Below, piece after piece: positions 24,120-35,351 of a stretch of DNA of 64,000 nucleotides. Made by a program: the position numbers and the translations under genes. The stretch comes from Lycium barbarum (taxonomy: Eukaryota > Streptophyta > Magnoliopsida > Solanales > Solanaceae), in contig NC_083341.1 of assembly GCF_019175385.1 (NCBI RefSeq), positions 60,421,800 to 60,485,799 on the forward strand, read 5' to 3'. The notes beneath the pieces are model-generated. The model was not told the DNA's origin, ran no database searches, and saw only the letters and a list, made by a program, of their open reading frames with translations. How positions within the stretch are numbered: position 1 is the first letter of the stretch; each line of letters starts with the position of its first letter.

Positions 24120-25900
24120 ATTAGGTTGTGGCAATAGTTAAAATGTTATAGTCACAATTGTTTTTGCTATAACAAAAAGTTATTTAAAACAAAATATTAT
24201 AGTTAAATAAATATTTTTGCTTCGAGTACAACAATTTATGGTAATAGTTGACTTAGTAGCTACAATTATTTGTCATGATGAAATAATATAGCCACAAATT
24301 TATTGTTGCGATAAAGTTTGTAGCTAATCATTATTTTTTACCACGAGTTGAAATTTGTTATAGCAATAGTAATCTTTGGCCACATTAATTTTTCTTACAA
24401 TAAAAATTACCATAAATATAGTAATAATAGAATCACATAACTAGTTGTAACAAATATAAATAATTAGATGAATAGTTATAAAAATATGCATGTGTGTATA
24501 TGTGCTTTCTTAGAGAATTCACATTCTGGTAGGTATAATTACTTGCATAAGCAAGTTCTTATATGTTATCATAAAATCAAATATGCATTAAATAAGTGTA
24601 TAAATTGAAGACACAAATTCATAAAAGTGCAGAAATTAAATTAAAGAGACAATTTTTATGATAAAATCACGAAATAAATATAATATGCTCTATGACTAGG
24701 ACCTCTTCTATCGAACAATACCTTTATGGAGCTTTAACAAAATTTCGTAGCTAATTATTAACTTTTGTCACAAGTTAAACTTACTATAGCAATAGTGACC
24801 TTTTATTCACGAAAAATTATTTAAAATAAAATATTATAACTAAATAAATATGTTTGCTTTGAGTACTAAAAAGTTGTGACAATAATTGACTTAATAGCTA
24901 CAATTATTTTCATGGTGAAATGATAAAGCCACAAATTTATTATTATGCTAAAATTTATAGCTAATTATTATTTTTTACCACGAATTCAAATTTGTTGCTG
25001 CAATGGTAATCTTTTCGCTATATTAAATATATTTTTTGTGCAATTGAAGTAACCATAAAAACAGTATTAACACAATCACAACAAATTAATTGTAACAATT
25101 TTGAATAGCTAGATGAATAGTTATAGAAATATGTAGTATATGTGGAGAGTTTTCTACATTCTGATAGGTATAATTGCTAGCATAAACAAGTTCTTACATG
25201 ATATCATAAAATTAAATAGTGAAAAATCATTTACGTAAAAAATAACATTAGATTTTCCAGCATTATTCTACTTATAATATTAATGAACTTAGTAAAAATT
25301 ACGTCACCCAACTTTGCTTTAAAAATCAAACCCCCCCCCCCCCCTCCCACCCTGATTGACCTTTCCAAATGCCTATTTTACCCTTACATTATCAACCTTT
25401 ATCTTTTTTTTTTTACTTCTTTAAAAAACTGGTTTTTTAATCTATTTATCAAATTTTCTATGAGAAAAATAAATATTATTTTCAGACCAAAAAATAAAAG
25501 TGGGAAATATTGATTGAGTATATAAGTTAGTAACATTTTATAATGAAATAAATGAGCAAAATAAAAAGATAACTTTATTAATAATAATCAAACTCTTATC
25601 TATTTATACAAGTGAAAATGCCAAGAGTAAAATGTATTGAATAAGGAGGGAGAATGTCTATTGTTCAAAATTGAGGAGTTGTTTAATTTTTAAAGCAAAG
25701 TTGGGGCCGTAAATGACTTTAGCTAAAATCAAATATTCGATTAAATCAGTATCTAAATTGAAGACTAATTCATAGAATTATTGCACAAAGTAAATTAAAG
25801 AGGCAATTTTATGATAGAATCACACAACATGAGAAATAAATAGTATATGCCCCATGACTCGGACCTCTTCTATCGAATGATACCTTTATCAAGCTAGTAG
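24120..25900. repeat. Internal tandem duplication (~650-bp unit) of the CACTA element
   Basis: 24430-24750 and 25080-25900 share a long co-linear sequence (TAGATGAATAGTTATAAAAATATG, GGTAGGTATAATTACTTGCATAA-like, AAATTGAAGAC, GACAATTTT, GGACCTCTTCTATCGAA, ATACCTTTAT). The second copy is interrupted by a roughly 0.5-kb MITE (about 25215-25731). Preceding GTAGCTA/TTTTACCACGAGTTGAAA units (24110-24430 and 24760-25080) are duplicated as well. Confidence 0.75.
25215..25731. mobile_element. MITE inside the duplicated unit
   Basis: Inverted ends: CCCAACTTTGCTTTAAAAATCAAAC (about 25305-25330) is complementary to GTTTAATTTTTAAAGCAAAGTTGGGG (about 25681-25707). Comparison with the other copy of the duplication shows that this block is extra. 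It contains a 14-C run (25331-25344) just inside the left arm. A right-end relative is at 63480-63640. The true ends and target duplication could not be fixed. Confidence 0.6.
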
Positions 25901-27692
25901 TCAGAGGTGTTCATCTTTCTATTCGATTCAATCTTACAAGCTCTTAATTAAGTTTCAAAAATAATTTAAATAAATAGGAGGTTATATCTAATTAAATTTG
26001 ATTAATTATTAATATCGAATTTTAAGAAAATCATCTTTACTAATCCAAACCAAGCTCCATCTTGATCAAGTGCTTCGAGAATTGTTATTTAACTCGAACC
26101 TATTCTATCGGAACAATATATTTTAGTGTAATTATAGGTGTTTACCGTTTGATTAGAATAAATCTTACTTGTAAAGTATAATTTGAATAAATGATGGTTA
26201 GATGTAACCTATGATTAAGTAATTATATCAAATTAATAAGTGTTAACTCCAAACAATGTTCAATGATTAGTAAATTACAAACTAAAACGGATAAATTTAA
26301 TTACTTTACATCAAATTACAATGTATTTTTATTAAGAAATTTTTTAGCTAACTTCTTTTTATTGTTCTAATTATTAAGATTTAGGAGGGAAACATGATGA
26401 ATTCATAACAGTTCCCCTCTAAATTATGAAATTAATAGTAATAAATAAATAAAAAAAGTTGTGCCTAACTTTGAAAAGAACACTAAATTAACAACACAAA
26501 AACAAAGACAAAAAGAGTTCCACCCAAATTATTTCCCTCTAATTATTTTATGCCTAAATCAAAGCTTTCTTTTCCTATTAAAGAGCCAAAACCCTACAAA
26601 ACTAAGCAATCAAAAGAAAGAAGAAGAAAGGTGCCGTCACCAATCTTCAAATTTCTTGACTCCATAACTAGGCCTTTTAGCCTCAACTTCAACTAATCTC
26701 TTTTATGATTCAGAATTGAAGACGCCTATGAATATTTGTACCCAAAAACTTGTTCCAACTTTTGTGACCCTCATGGGTTAGGAAACGTGGATAGATTTTT
26801 TGTTTAGCCATGGGCATGGAGTTGCTGATCAGGAAGAGGTAATATTCTCGTTCTTGTATATTTTTTTTTTTCGCTTCTTGTCCAATGCACAATTTTGTCA
26901 ACTCAGAGTATTAACTTTTGTTCTTGAATTGTATGTTTAGTTTTTGTATAATTTTATGTATCTTAGAATTATTTTATAATTCGAATTATGCTTGCAGCTC
27001 AAGGTCAACAATCAAATGACGCAAATCTAACTGTAAGTAATTTATTTATATTTTCTTATTATTAATCTAGTATATATGTGATTTCTCTAGAAAAATATTC
27101 ATATTAAAGTTTTTTCCAATAAAGTTTAATTTTTTGAACGAAAATACTTTATTGTAACATTTTCTTATTTGTTTTTTCAATTGTTGTTGCAGCTTTTGGA
27201 TGAGTGATGAAAGCATCAAAATCGACGGGGACATGAATAATCGTTCTTTTTTCTTGTAAATATATCGATATGTTTGAATAGAATAATGTTTCACTATTTT
27301 AAATAATATTGTTGAACCTTTATTAAGTCTTTTTCTAATATATTGCATTTATTACATAATTAAGGATATTCTGCTAACAGTAATTGTGATAAAATTTTCA
27401 ATTAGTAGCTATGAAATTTTTGAATTTGTAGCTAAACATAAATATAATTTCCACGCAAATGAGAACATGGACACACATTTTTATTTCCATAGCAAATGAA
27501 GAAAGCCTTTTGCTACAATTTATCCCCCGTGACAAAAAAGTATGGAAGTTTAGCTATGAGTTTTTGAATTCGTAGCTAGACATATATACTCCTATAATTA
27601 CCACGTATCAAGAACATGGCTATGGATTTTCACTTTCCGTAGCAAATGAAAGTTCTTCTTAGCTATAAAGCTATTTATTTCATGGCTAAAGG

Positions 27693-30600
27693 TAGGGGTG
27701 TACATGGACCGGGTTGGTTCGGATTTTTTAAACACCAAACCAAACCAATCGCGTCGGGTTTTTAAATTTATACACCAAACCAAACCAATAAAATTCGGAT
27801 TTTTCAACTTCGGGTTTTCTCGGGTTATTCGGTTTTCTCGGGTTATTCGGTTTTCTCGGGTTTTTCGAGTTTTTTTTTTTCGGAATAGTCTTTATACAAT
27901 ACATATAACTTTTACTTCAAATATTTCTGTCCTCGTAAGATACAACTATATAATTAAGGTGTTTCTTAAGAAAATAACACAAAATGTGAGAAGAGTGATG
28001 ACATTGTATTAAAATATTCAACAAAAACTAATAAAATCGGTTAAAATAATTGTAACACCTCGTATCTTAGAACTCATGTTAGACTCGTAACGTTAGAGTT
28101 TTAGAGAAAAATTTGAAAGTTTGTACGTATTACGAAAGTGGTTGACCAGCCTAATTCAAGCACCCGTAACTCCTTGATTAGTTGATAATTTGAGAAAACT
28201 TAAAACATAAAAGTTGTAGCCCTTTGGAATATCTTTCCAACGGTATATTATGGAGCTCAAATGGAGCTCTGTACTGAGAGTTATGCCTGTTTTACTATCA
28301 CTGGTGGGAGCAGAATTTTCAGATTTTGGGTTACGTTTTTTAGCCTTTTCCTACTCTAATTGGGACTCCTTATTTTATTATTGTATGAAGTAAAAAACGT
28401 CCCTAACACTACTCTAAACCCTAAGAGACTATTCTTTTTATCTCTACCTCCATCCCTAAAGAACCTAGACACTTCAATCTTGCAAGAAACTCATTCTTCC
28501 AATCAAGAAAAATCAAGAAACCTTCAAGAATTTGGTTTGGCAATCTAGTTTCCTAAGGTTTCCTCCAAGGTAAATATTTTAATCAAGAACCTTTGTATTC
28601 TACAAGATTTATCATTTATAAATACTAGAATAAATCCATCCATCCCGTTACCTTATAAAAATCAAGAGTTGTAAAAAGTTGGAGAAAACTCTAGTATTTT
28701 TCTATTGAGTTTCATTCCGACCAGCCATATTAAATTGGTGTTTCCTGATAATCTAACCGTTAGATCAAGCCCAAATTTTAACTAAGTGTTCATAACACAT
28801 AAGTAGAAAATATGAATGGTGGAGATTGGATTTGGAGGTCCGGATCAGTACCCTTTGAGCCACGAACAGTAGCTACAAAAATCAATGAAAATCCTCTCAA
28901 GGTTTCCAAATTCAAAGCTTTTGGAATTCTTCTTCAAAGATTCAGACTTTTCTTCAAGTTTTGGAGCGATTAAGGTATGTAGAGTTACTATCTACGTGTG
29001 GGAACATCATTGTTCTTCCCCACGCCTCCTAATCCATAAAGTATGAAACTTTACAAAACTGGGGTTTCTATTCTATACTATGCTCATGATAACCCTAGGT
29101 CCATGTCCATGATTATATTATGTATGAATTGCTATGATTCTATCATTGTGTTCTTAATAACTCCATATGATTATTGAGAATCAGTCTGTAATCCATGAAA
29201 ACCCATATCTCGTATTCCATGGGTTCTTGCATTCGTGTTTTTAAATAAAAATGATTATTTCATGAATATCCTACAATGTCTACAAGTTTTCATGCAACTA
29301 TATTATATAATTACTTTCATACTATGATACAAGATACATACATACTAAATACAAGTTATCTCATGAAACCATGTTTACAAGTTATTTCATGAAACCATGT
29401 TTACAAGTTATTTCGTGAAATCATGATTACAAGACAAGTACAAGTTTATTCACGAAAATCATGGGCTTCTTAGCCAACTATATTATGTTCATGTTTTTGG
29501 GAGTTGCACGAATTACCGAGAAGGCTCAGATAGTCTGAAACTATGTAGCCACCATAGGACAAGGATCGCTCCGCCCAGTTAGGACGATACCTTAATTTTA
29601 CATTGAATGGATCCATCAGGCACGTTACCACCTTATACCCTGGCAAGGTATGAGGGCTTTGCTGGTCCGGCGAGGTACTAGACTCCACGTACCCACGTGG
29701 TGATATCACATGTCGGTTTATGAAATGCTCTCCCTACTTATCATGTTTTACTTATGTTATATATATATATACCCATGCTCATGCTCAGGTTTTCAGTTTC
29801 AGTTCTTATCATGTTATTCCATGTCCCGTGTTATTTCTTTCAGTTGCTTTACATACCAGTACATTCAATGTGCTGACGTCCCCTTTTATTACCCGGGGGC
29901 CTGCATTTCACGATGCAGGTACATATTTATAGGATGCCGCATCTGCTCAGTAGGATTTGCTCGTATCAGCTCATTGGTGAGCCCCATCTCATTCAGGGTT
30001 TAGTCAGTTATATTTATTTTACTAGTCATGCATTTAAAGGTATTCTGGGGGGCCTTGTCCCAGCAAGTACGTTTTCCAGTCAAAATTCACGATTAGAGGT
30101 TTCATAGACTAGCCAGTTTAGTTATGTTAGACATGCAAGGTGTTTAGCCATCTTTGGCTCAACTCATGTTATTTTCGCATTTATGATTTAAACAAGTATT
30201 TCATTAAATTATTATGACATCTCATGTTTTATAAAAGCTCATCACGTTCATGCTATATTTCCGCTCATGTATGCCTCATGATGATTCAGCAAGCCATGTG
30301 GTTCGCTCGGTCACATGCAGTATGGTACCGAGTGTCGTGTTACGCCCAGGCCATGGTTCGGGGCGTGACATAAATATTGGTAATTAACAAGCCATAAAGA
30401 AAATGACCATAATCTAAAAATACTAAGTCATGCTAAAATAAGCACGGCTAATAAGTATTAATTACATGACAAAGAAAAAAACTTAAGTTATGTATTTTCA
30501 CTCTCTAACCTAATTATGCAAAACTAAAGAATAGATATCCAACATTATTGTCATTCCTAGTGGTAAATTGAATTTCTTTTGTTATTATTAGTGTTGAGCT

Positions 30601-30980
30601 GGTTTTGGTTTGAACTTTATTTGAGTTACAAATATCCATATGATATAAAACTTATTGACATTTAAAATTCTAAGTTCAAGCTTGAATAATATGATAATAG
30701 ATAAAAAAAAACTACGAAAAAATAAAAGAAATATTTATAAATTCCATTACAAATAAATATTTTTATGTATAAAATATTTTAAAAATTGAATACATGTAAT
30801 ATTGGGTTGGTTTGGTTCGGTTTGACTTTTTTTAGTTAAAACCAAACCAAACCAATTATGATCGGGTTTTTTTTCTCAACACCAAACCAAGTCAAATCAA
30901 ACCACTAATCGGGTTTTTTTCTCGGTTTGACTCGGTTTATCGCTTTGGTGCAGTTTGTCGGTTTACTTTGTATACCCCTA
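27693..30980. mobile_element. hAT-type element with 8-bp duplication GCTAAAGG, containing a solo LTR
   Basis: Ends are TAGGGGTGTACATGG and CTTTGTATACCCCTA (inverted repeat TAGGGGTGTAC/TAGGGGTATAC). The flanking duplication GCTAAAGG is perfect (27685-27692 and 30981-30988). Both subterminal regions carry phrases such as GGTTTGGTTCGG and AACCAAACCAA, in inverse orientation to each other. No transposase is seen. A 2320-bp solo LTR (28051-30370) lies inside; without it the element is 968 bp. A remnant of the same repeat type is at about 50640-51150. Confidence 0.9.
28051..30370 (+). mobile_element. Solo LTR of a Ty3/gypsy chromovirus (Tekay/Del-like), 2320 bp
   Basis: Starts TGTAACACCTCGTATC and ends TTCGGGGCGTGACA, with no gag-pol. 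It contains the motif CTTTCCAACGGTATA (28233 onward), shared with the LTRs at 52543 and 61319. The right half (29500-29960) is homologous to the complement of 48540-49030 (GCTCCGCCCAGTTAGGACGA, GGGGGCCTGCATTTCACGATG). Flanks are ATAAT and TAAAT, an imperfect duplication at best. Open frames inside (e.g. 29710-30003) are fortuitous. Confidence 0.8.
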
Positions 30981-31486
30981 GCTAAAGGTTTGGATTCTTA
31001 GCTACATAAGAAAATATTTGTGGCAAATACTTTAATTCATAGCTATGAATTTTTTTTAATTCGTGACTAAACATGAGTATTATTGCCATGAGACTAAGCT
31101 ATAGAAATAGCCATAAAATTTGTGCTTGTGTAGCAGATAAATTAAATATTTTGCTACGATACAACAGCTTGTGGCTACAATATGAAGATAGCTACAAATT
31201 TTGTTCGTTATGGCAAAAGAATAAAATCACTTGCTATAAGTATATTTTTTGTAGCAATAAGTATAAGTCCTTAGCCACGAACCATGTAAAGTTTGTAGCT
31301 AACTTTTAGCTACGCTACATTTTGCTACGAATGCTAAGGGAAAAAAAATTGTGGCTAAAGTGTTTAGCCACGAAAAATTTCATATTTAGCTACAACGTAT
31401 TTTGTAGCAATATATGCCTTGTGTTGTAGTGCGATTTTGTTTAAGTGGATTTTCTTAAAAGTAGTGCTTGTTCTTATTAATTACTA

Positions 31487-31690
31487 CTCCCTCCGGTTCA
31501 AAATAAGTGTCCAATTAGCATTTAGCATACCCTTTAAGTAAATACTAACTTCTACGAAAAAAATAGGTACTTTGATTGAACTACCCTTAATTAAATAGTT
31601 ACTTGATTACATAAAAATTTCACTCATCTAAATAGGAGTAATTTTGATGAAAATAATTAATTCTTTCTTGATAATGTAAGTGGACACTGA
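31487..31690. mobile_element. Stowaway-like MITE, right end lost
   Basis: Begins TA-CTCCCTCCGGTTCAAAATAAG (TA at 31485-31486). The text GTAAGTGGACACT near 31678-31690 is the complement of the AGTGTCCAATT side of the left arm. The expected terminal ...GAACCGGAGGGAGTA is absent, so about 20 bp of the right terminus is missing. Confidence 0.6.
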
Positions 31691-32343
31691 TTTTATACCA
31701 AAAGTCTGCATATATTTTACTCTCTTCAGATCCCACTTATTAGATTACATTATACTATTGTTAGAGACTTATTTGAACCATCAGCTTTCAAAGAGCCTCT
31801 TCAACCGTTACCTTGAAGGAAAAGAGCTTAACTTATTTAAATGTTTGTCTCTTGCGGTCAAGGTGTACAAGTAACTTTTTTCCAACTTTATCTTTTTGTC
31901 AAATTGCCCATTGACCATTCTTTTTAAACTACTTTTCCGGTTCTTTCATTCTGTTCTTCTTTTTATTGGATTGAGTTCTTATATTAGGAAAATAAAAAAA
32001 CAAAGAGTATAATTTTAATTTCATTAATAGGTATTGTATAGTAATAGAATTTCCCTTAACTATTTTCACTGCGAGAGGAAATTAATATTTCCATGATTGT
32101 CACGCATTATAGAACTTTAGAGATCATTGGTAAAGGTAAGTATCTTTGCTATTAGTTTGAGTGTTGGTCATGATAGAGCAACTGAAACGGATGAAAGGAA
32201 CATACATCAGCAATGTTAGCTTATAAGAAAGTATTAGACGAGATACACTTAATTATCTATGTGTACCTCATAAAATTAAAATACATAATTACATGTATCT
32301 ATTAAACTTTGATTGTTCATATCCGTCAGAAAATATCCAATCA
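31691..32343. other. AT-rich intergenic stretch, no gene seen
   Basis: No recognisable domain, repeat boundary or RNA gene. The short open frame at 31680-31874 starts at the MITE junction and has no family features. Confidence 0.5.
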
Positions 32344-32353
32344 TCTTTACCTC

Positions 32354-32772
32354 GAGAAAAGGACCAAAAGCATCCATAATGTTTGGGTTTGGATCAAAAT
32401 CATACATATTCTTTCACATGGAGCACTAATAGTACATTATGTTTGCATAAGTGGTGCACTTTTAGTCAAACTCCCAAATAAATTTAACGGAAAAGAACAA
32501 AAATGCCCCTGAACTTTTAGAAAAGGTATAAAAATACCCTTTATTCATCTATTTTGCTAAAACTACCCCTCAATTCAAATTTTTGGCTCATTTATTCCCC
32601 TTGACTAACGGACAACACTAATTTTTTTTTAAAATAAATAAATTGCACATGACATTTTATTACTGAAAAATTGATTTATTCTTTTACAAAGAAATCTGAA
32701 AAATCGTTATTTGTAGAATAAGAAAAAATAATTTTTCAACATCCGTTTCTTTAAAAAACAAATGTAGTAAGC

Positions 32773-32809
<37 letters not shown>

Positions 32810-33534
32810 AAATTGGATTTTCATTAAAACATGTGGAATTTTTTTAAGTTTGGAAAACTTTTTTTAATGGGTGGAAACCCCATTTTTTTTTTTAGAAAAT
32901 TCAATTTTTAAATCTGAAAAACTGATTGTTTTTTTAAGTAAAATGTGCAAACCTAATACTCCATAATTTTCTTCTAGATTTTAAAAAAAGACAGTTTTCT
33001 GGTTTTTTTTTAAACATAGTTTTTCCATAAAAAATTTAATTTTTTCAGGTTTTTATAAAAATCCAATTTTTCACATTTTGAAAAGAAAAAAAAATTAGTG
33101 TTGTCCGTTAGTCAAGGTTTTACTCGTTAAAAAAAAGTTTTCCAAATTTAAAAAAAAAATCAAATTTAAAAAAATTCCAAGGTTTCAGATTTCTTTTTAA
33201 AAGAATAAATCAATTTTTCAGTAATAAAATGTCATGTGCAATTTATTTTTATTTTTTAAAAAAATATTAGTGTTGTCCGTTAGTCAAGGGGAATAAATGA
33301 GCCAAAAAGTTGAATTGAGGGGTAGTTTTAGCAAAATAGATGAATAAAGGGTATTTTTATACCTTTTCTAAAAGTTCAGGGGCATTTTTGTTCTTTTCCG
33401 TTAAATTTATTTGGGAGTTTGACTAAAAGTGCACCACTTATGCAAACATAATGTACTATTAGTGCTCCATGTGAAAGAATATGTATGATTTTGATCCAAA
33501 CTCAAACATTATGGATGATTTTGGTCCTTTTCTC
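32354..33534. mobile_element. Foldback (long inverted repeat) element, 10-bp duplication
   Basis: Arms 32354-32702 and 33186-33534 are about 350 bp each and nearly identical as inverted copies (termini GAGAAAAGGACCAAAA ... TTTTGGTCCTTTTCTC). The flanking sequence TCTTTACCTC is duplicated perfectly (32344-32353 and 33535-33544). A 9-10-bp duplication with long arms fits a Mutator-like MITE or foldback element. The ~480-bp centre holds a (TA)n run (about 32777-32804) and a second partial copy of the arm phrase ATTAGTGTTGTCCGTTAGTCAAGG (33096 and 33270). No protein is encoded. Confidence 0.88.
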
Positions 33535-33750
33535 TCTTTACCTCATCAAACAACTAATTATATTATAGGATAATCCACATTGATTATTCACATAAACTTG
33601 TGCTTTATCTTTCATGTATAAATATTTATTCAAATCTTAATTTGTTAAATAATATTGATATTATTTACAAAATCGTGTACTACATAACTTGTTATACATG
33701 TGCAACACACCCGCCGAGTATATATATGTGTGTGTATGTATTTATTATAA

Positions 33751-34213
33751 AGTGTAGTGTCCTAGCTTTATGGCCAAGTGATACCACCTCTTCATTTTAG
33801 AAACAGCAACATAACATATACAATATTGAATCCTTTTAACTGACTTCTACTTGGGTAAAGAAACAGGTGAAAGGCAACTTCCAAAGGAACGTACTTGGTA
33901 TATTGTCGATCAAATAATGCAATTATCAGCCCCTAAATAATAGGTTTAGAAGCTCTACTTATCAACATATAAATATGTATGTATTTGAAAGTGTAGTGTC
34001 CTAGTTTTGATGGTCAAGTGAATACCACCTCTTCATTTCAGAAACAGCAACATAACATATACTGTACAATATTGAATTCTTTTAACTGACTTCTACTTGG
34101 GAAAAGAAGCATGTGAAAGGCAACTTCCAAAGGAACGTACTAGGTACCAGTTGTCGTTCAAATAATGCAATTATCAGCCCCCAAATAATAGGTTTAGAAG
34201 CTCTACTTATCAA
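33751..34213 (+). promoter_or_regulatory. Tandem duplication in the upstream region of the root-cap-like gene
   Basis: 33751-33989 and 33990-34213 are copies, about 93% alike by eye (AGTGTAGTGTCCTAG, CCACCTCTTCATTT, GGCAACTTCCAAAGGAACGTAC, CAATTATCAGCCCC, GGTTTAGAAGCTCTACTTATCAAC); the period is 239 bp. They lie 130-590 bp upstream of the start codon at 34342, so any control elements in the unit would be present twice. Which factors bind cannot be told from sequence alone. Confidence 0.8.
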
Positions 34214-34223
34214 CAACTAATAA

Positions 34224-34232
34224 CTATATATT
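34224..34232 (+). promoter_or_regulatory. Possible TATA box of the root-cap-like gene
   Basis: CTATATATT, about 110 bp before the ATG at 34342 and directly after the duplicated block. It is followed at about 30 bp by AGAAATTTCTGCAACTCATTC, a plausible transcript start region. This is the only TATA-like motif well placed for this ATG. Confidence 0.4.
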
Positions 34233-34700
34233 GGGGGATGTAGGAATAGAAATTTCTGCAACTCATTCAACACAAGTAATTGTTCAACTAGAGAGCGGCT
34301 AAGTAATAGCACTGCAGCAAATTCTATCAAACGTCACTAAAATGGCTAGATTTGTAGCCCACATTGTTGGTCTGATTGTCTTGCTAATGCTTATAGCAGT
34401 GAATCAGGCCAGTCCCCCTGGAATAGCTGATCATCCAAGCCATTCTCATTGCTCAGATGATGAGATTAAGCAATGCAAAAATCTTCCTCATTTTTGTCCC
34501 AAGTTCTGTCCAAATGGCTGCATAACGGAGTGTCGTTCTTGCAAGCCCATTTGTGTTGATGGTTCAGTACCACCTCCTGATGATCATGGTTCTGGATCTT
34601 ACCCTTCACCACCTACTCCAGCGTCACCACAATTGCCACCTCCATCTCTTCCTAAGGAGGGAACTCCTCCGCCATCCCCATCTCCTCCCAAGGAAACAAC

Positions 34701-35142
34701 TCCACCACCTTCATTGCCACCTCCTAGGGATAATAACGATCATGATGATGATGGTGATCATGATGGTGACGATCATGATCATGACAGTGATGATAATAAT
34801 CACGATGGTGATGGTGATGGTGATGGTGATGGTGATGGGGATGATCATGATGGGGAGGATGATGGTGATGATCAAGATCATAATTTAGGATCTCACTCTT
34901 CCCCACCCCCATCTCCTTCCAAGGAAGAAACTCCACCACCTTCATTGCCACCTCCTAGGGATAATAATGATCATGATGATAATGGTGATGATGATCATGA
35001 TGGTGATGGTGATGATCATGATCATGACGGTGATGATAATAATCACGATGGTGATGATGACGATGATGATGATAGTGGTGATGATGATCATGATGGTGAT
35101 GGTGATGACGATGATCATGATGGTGATGATCAAGATCATAAT
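34701..35142 (+). repeat. Coding minisatellite: Asp/His/Gly-rich blocks, 231-bp period
   Basis: Two large units start at 34701 and 34932 (TCCACCACCTTCATTGCCACC, then GGGATAATAA(C/T)GATCATGATGA); the period is 231 bp, i.e. 77 residues. Within each unit, GATGGTGAT/GATCATGAT triplet and hexamer repeats encode strings of Asp, Gly and His ([13 protein letters not shown]). The repeat is in frame, consistent with expansion under coding constraint while the gene was alive. The His/Asp richness suggests metal or calcium binding (inference). Confidence 0.9.
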
Positions 35143-35351
35143 TCAGGATCTCACTCTTCCCCACCTCCACCTTCACCTTCACCTTTACCAACGTTACCAC
35201 CAAAATCTCCTCCTAAGAAAGAAACTCCAACACCTTCACTTTCACCAACATTTCCTCCTAAGAAAGCAACTCCACCATCATATCCTCCTAAGGAAGCTAC
35301 TCCACTGCCATCTCCACCTAAGGAATCAACTCCACCGCCATCCCCTCCTCC

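Larger units (their letters stand above)
21729..31431. mobile_element. CACTA (En/Spm) element, non-autonomous, 9.7 kb, heavily nested
   Basis: The left end is CACTACAACACAGTG and the right end CCTTGTGTTGTAGTG, giving a 12-bp perfect terminal inverted repeat CACTACAACACA, flanked by the 3-bp duplication CGA (21726-21728 and 31432-31434). 3-bp duplications and CACTA termini are diagnostic of the superfamily. Both ends carry dense subterminal motifs (GTAGCTACAA, TGTGGCAATAG, TAGCCACAA), arranged on the left as units of about 180 bp starting near 21985 and 22165 and continuing after nested insertions (24110 onward). No transposase could be recognised; 25900-27380 is non-coding AT-rich DNA. Subtracting nested elements leaves roughly 4 kb of native sequence. 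Mobility would have needed a partner element in trans. Confidence 0.93.

Noticed and set aside
27698..28012. 104-codon frame with repeated FSRVIR
   Set aside because: Arises from the TTCGGTTTTCTCGGGTTA repeats at the end of the hAT-type element.
29710..30107. Overlapping frames of 64-97 codons
   Set aside because: Inside the solo LTR 28051-30370. The homologous DNA at 48540-49030 does not preserve them.
28051..30370. Exact 5-bp target duplication for this solo LTR
   Set aside because: Flanks read ATAAT and TAAAT; not identical, so no duplication is claimed.
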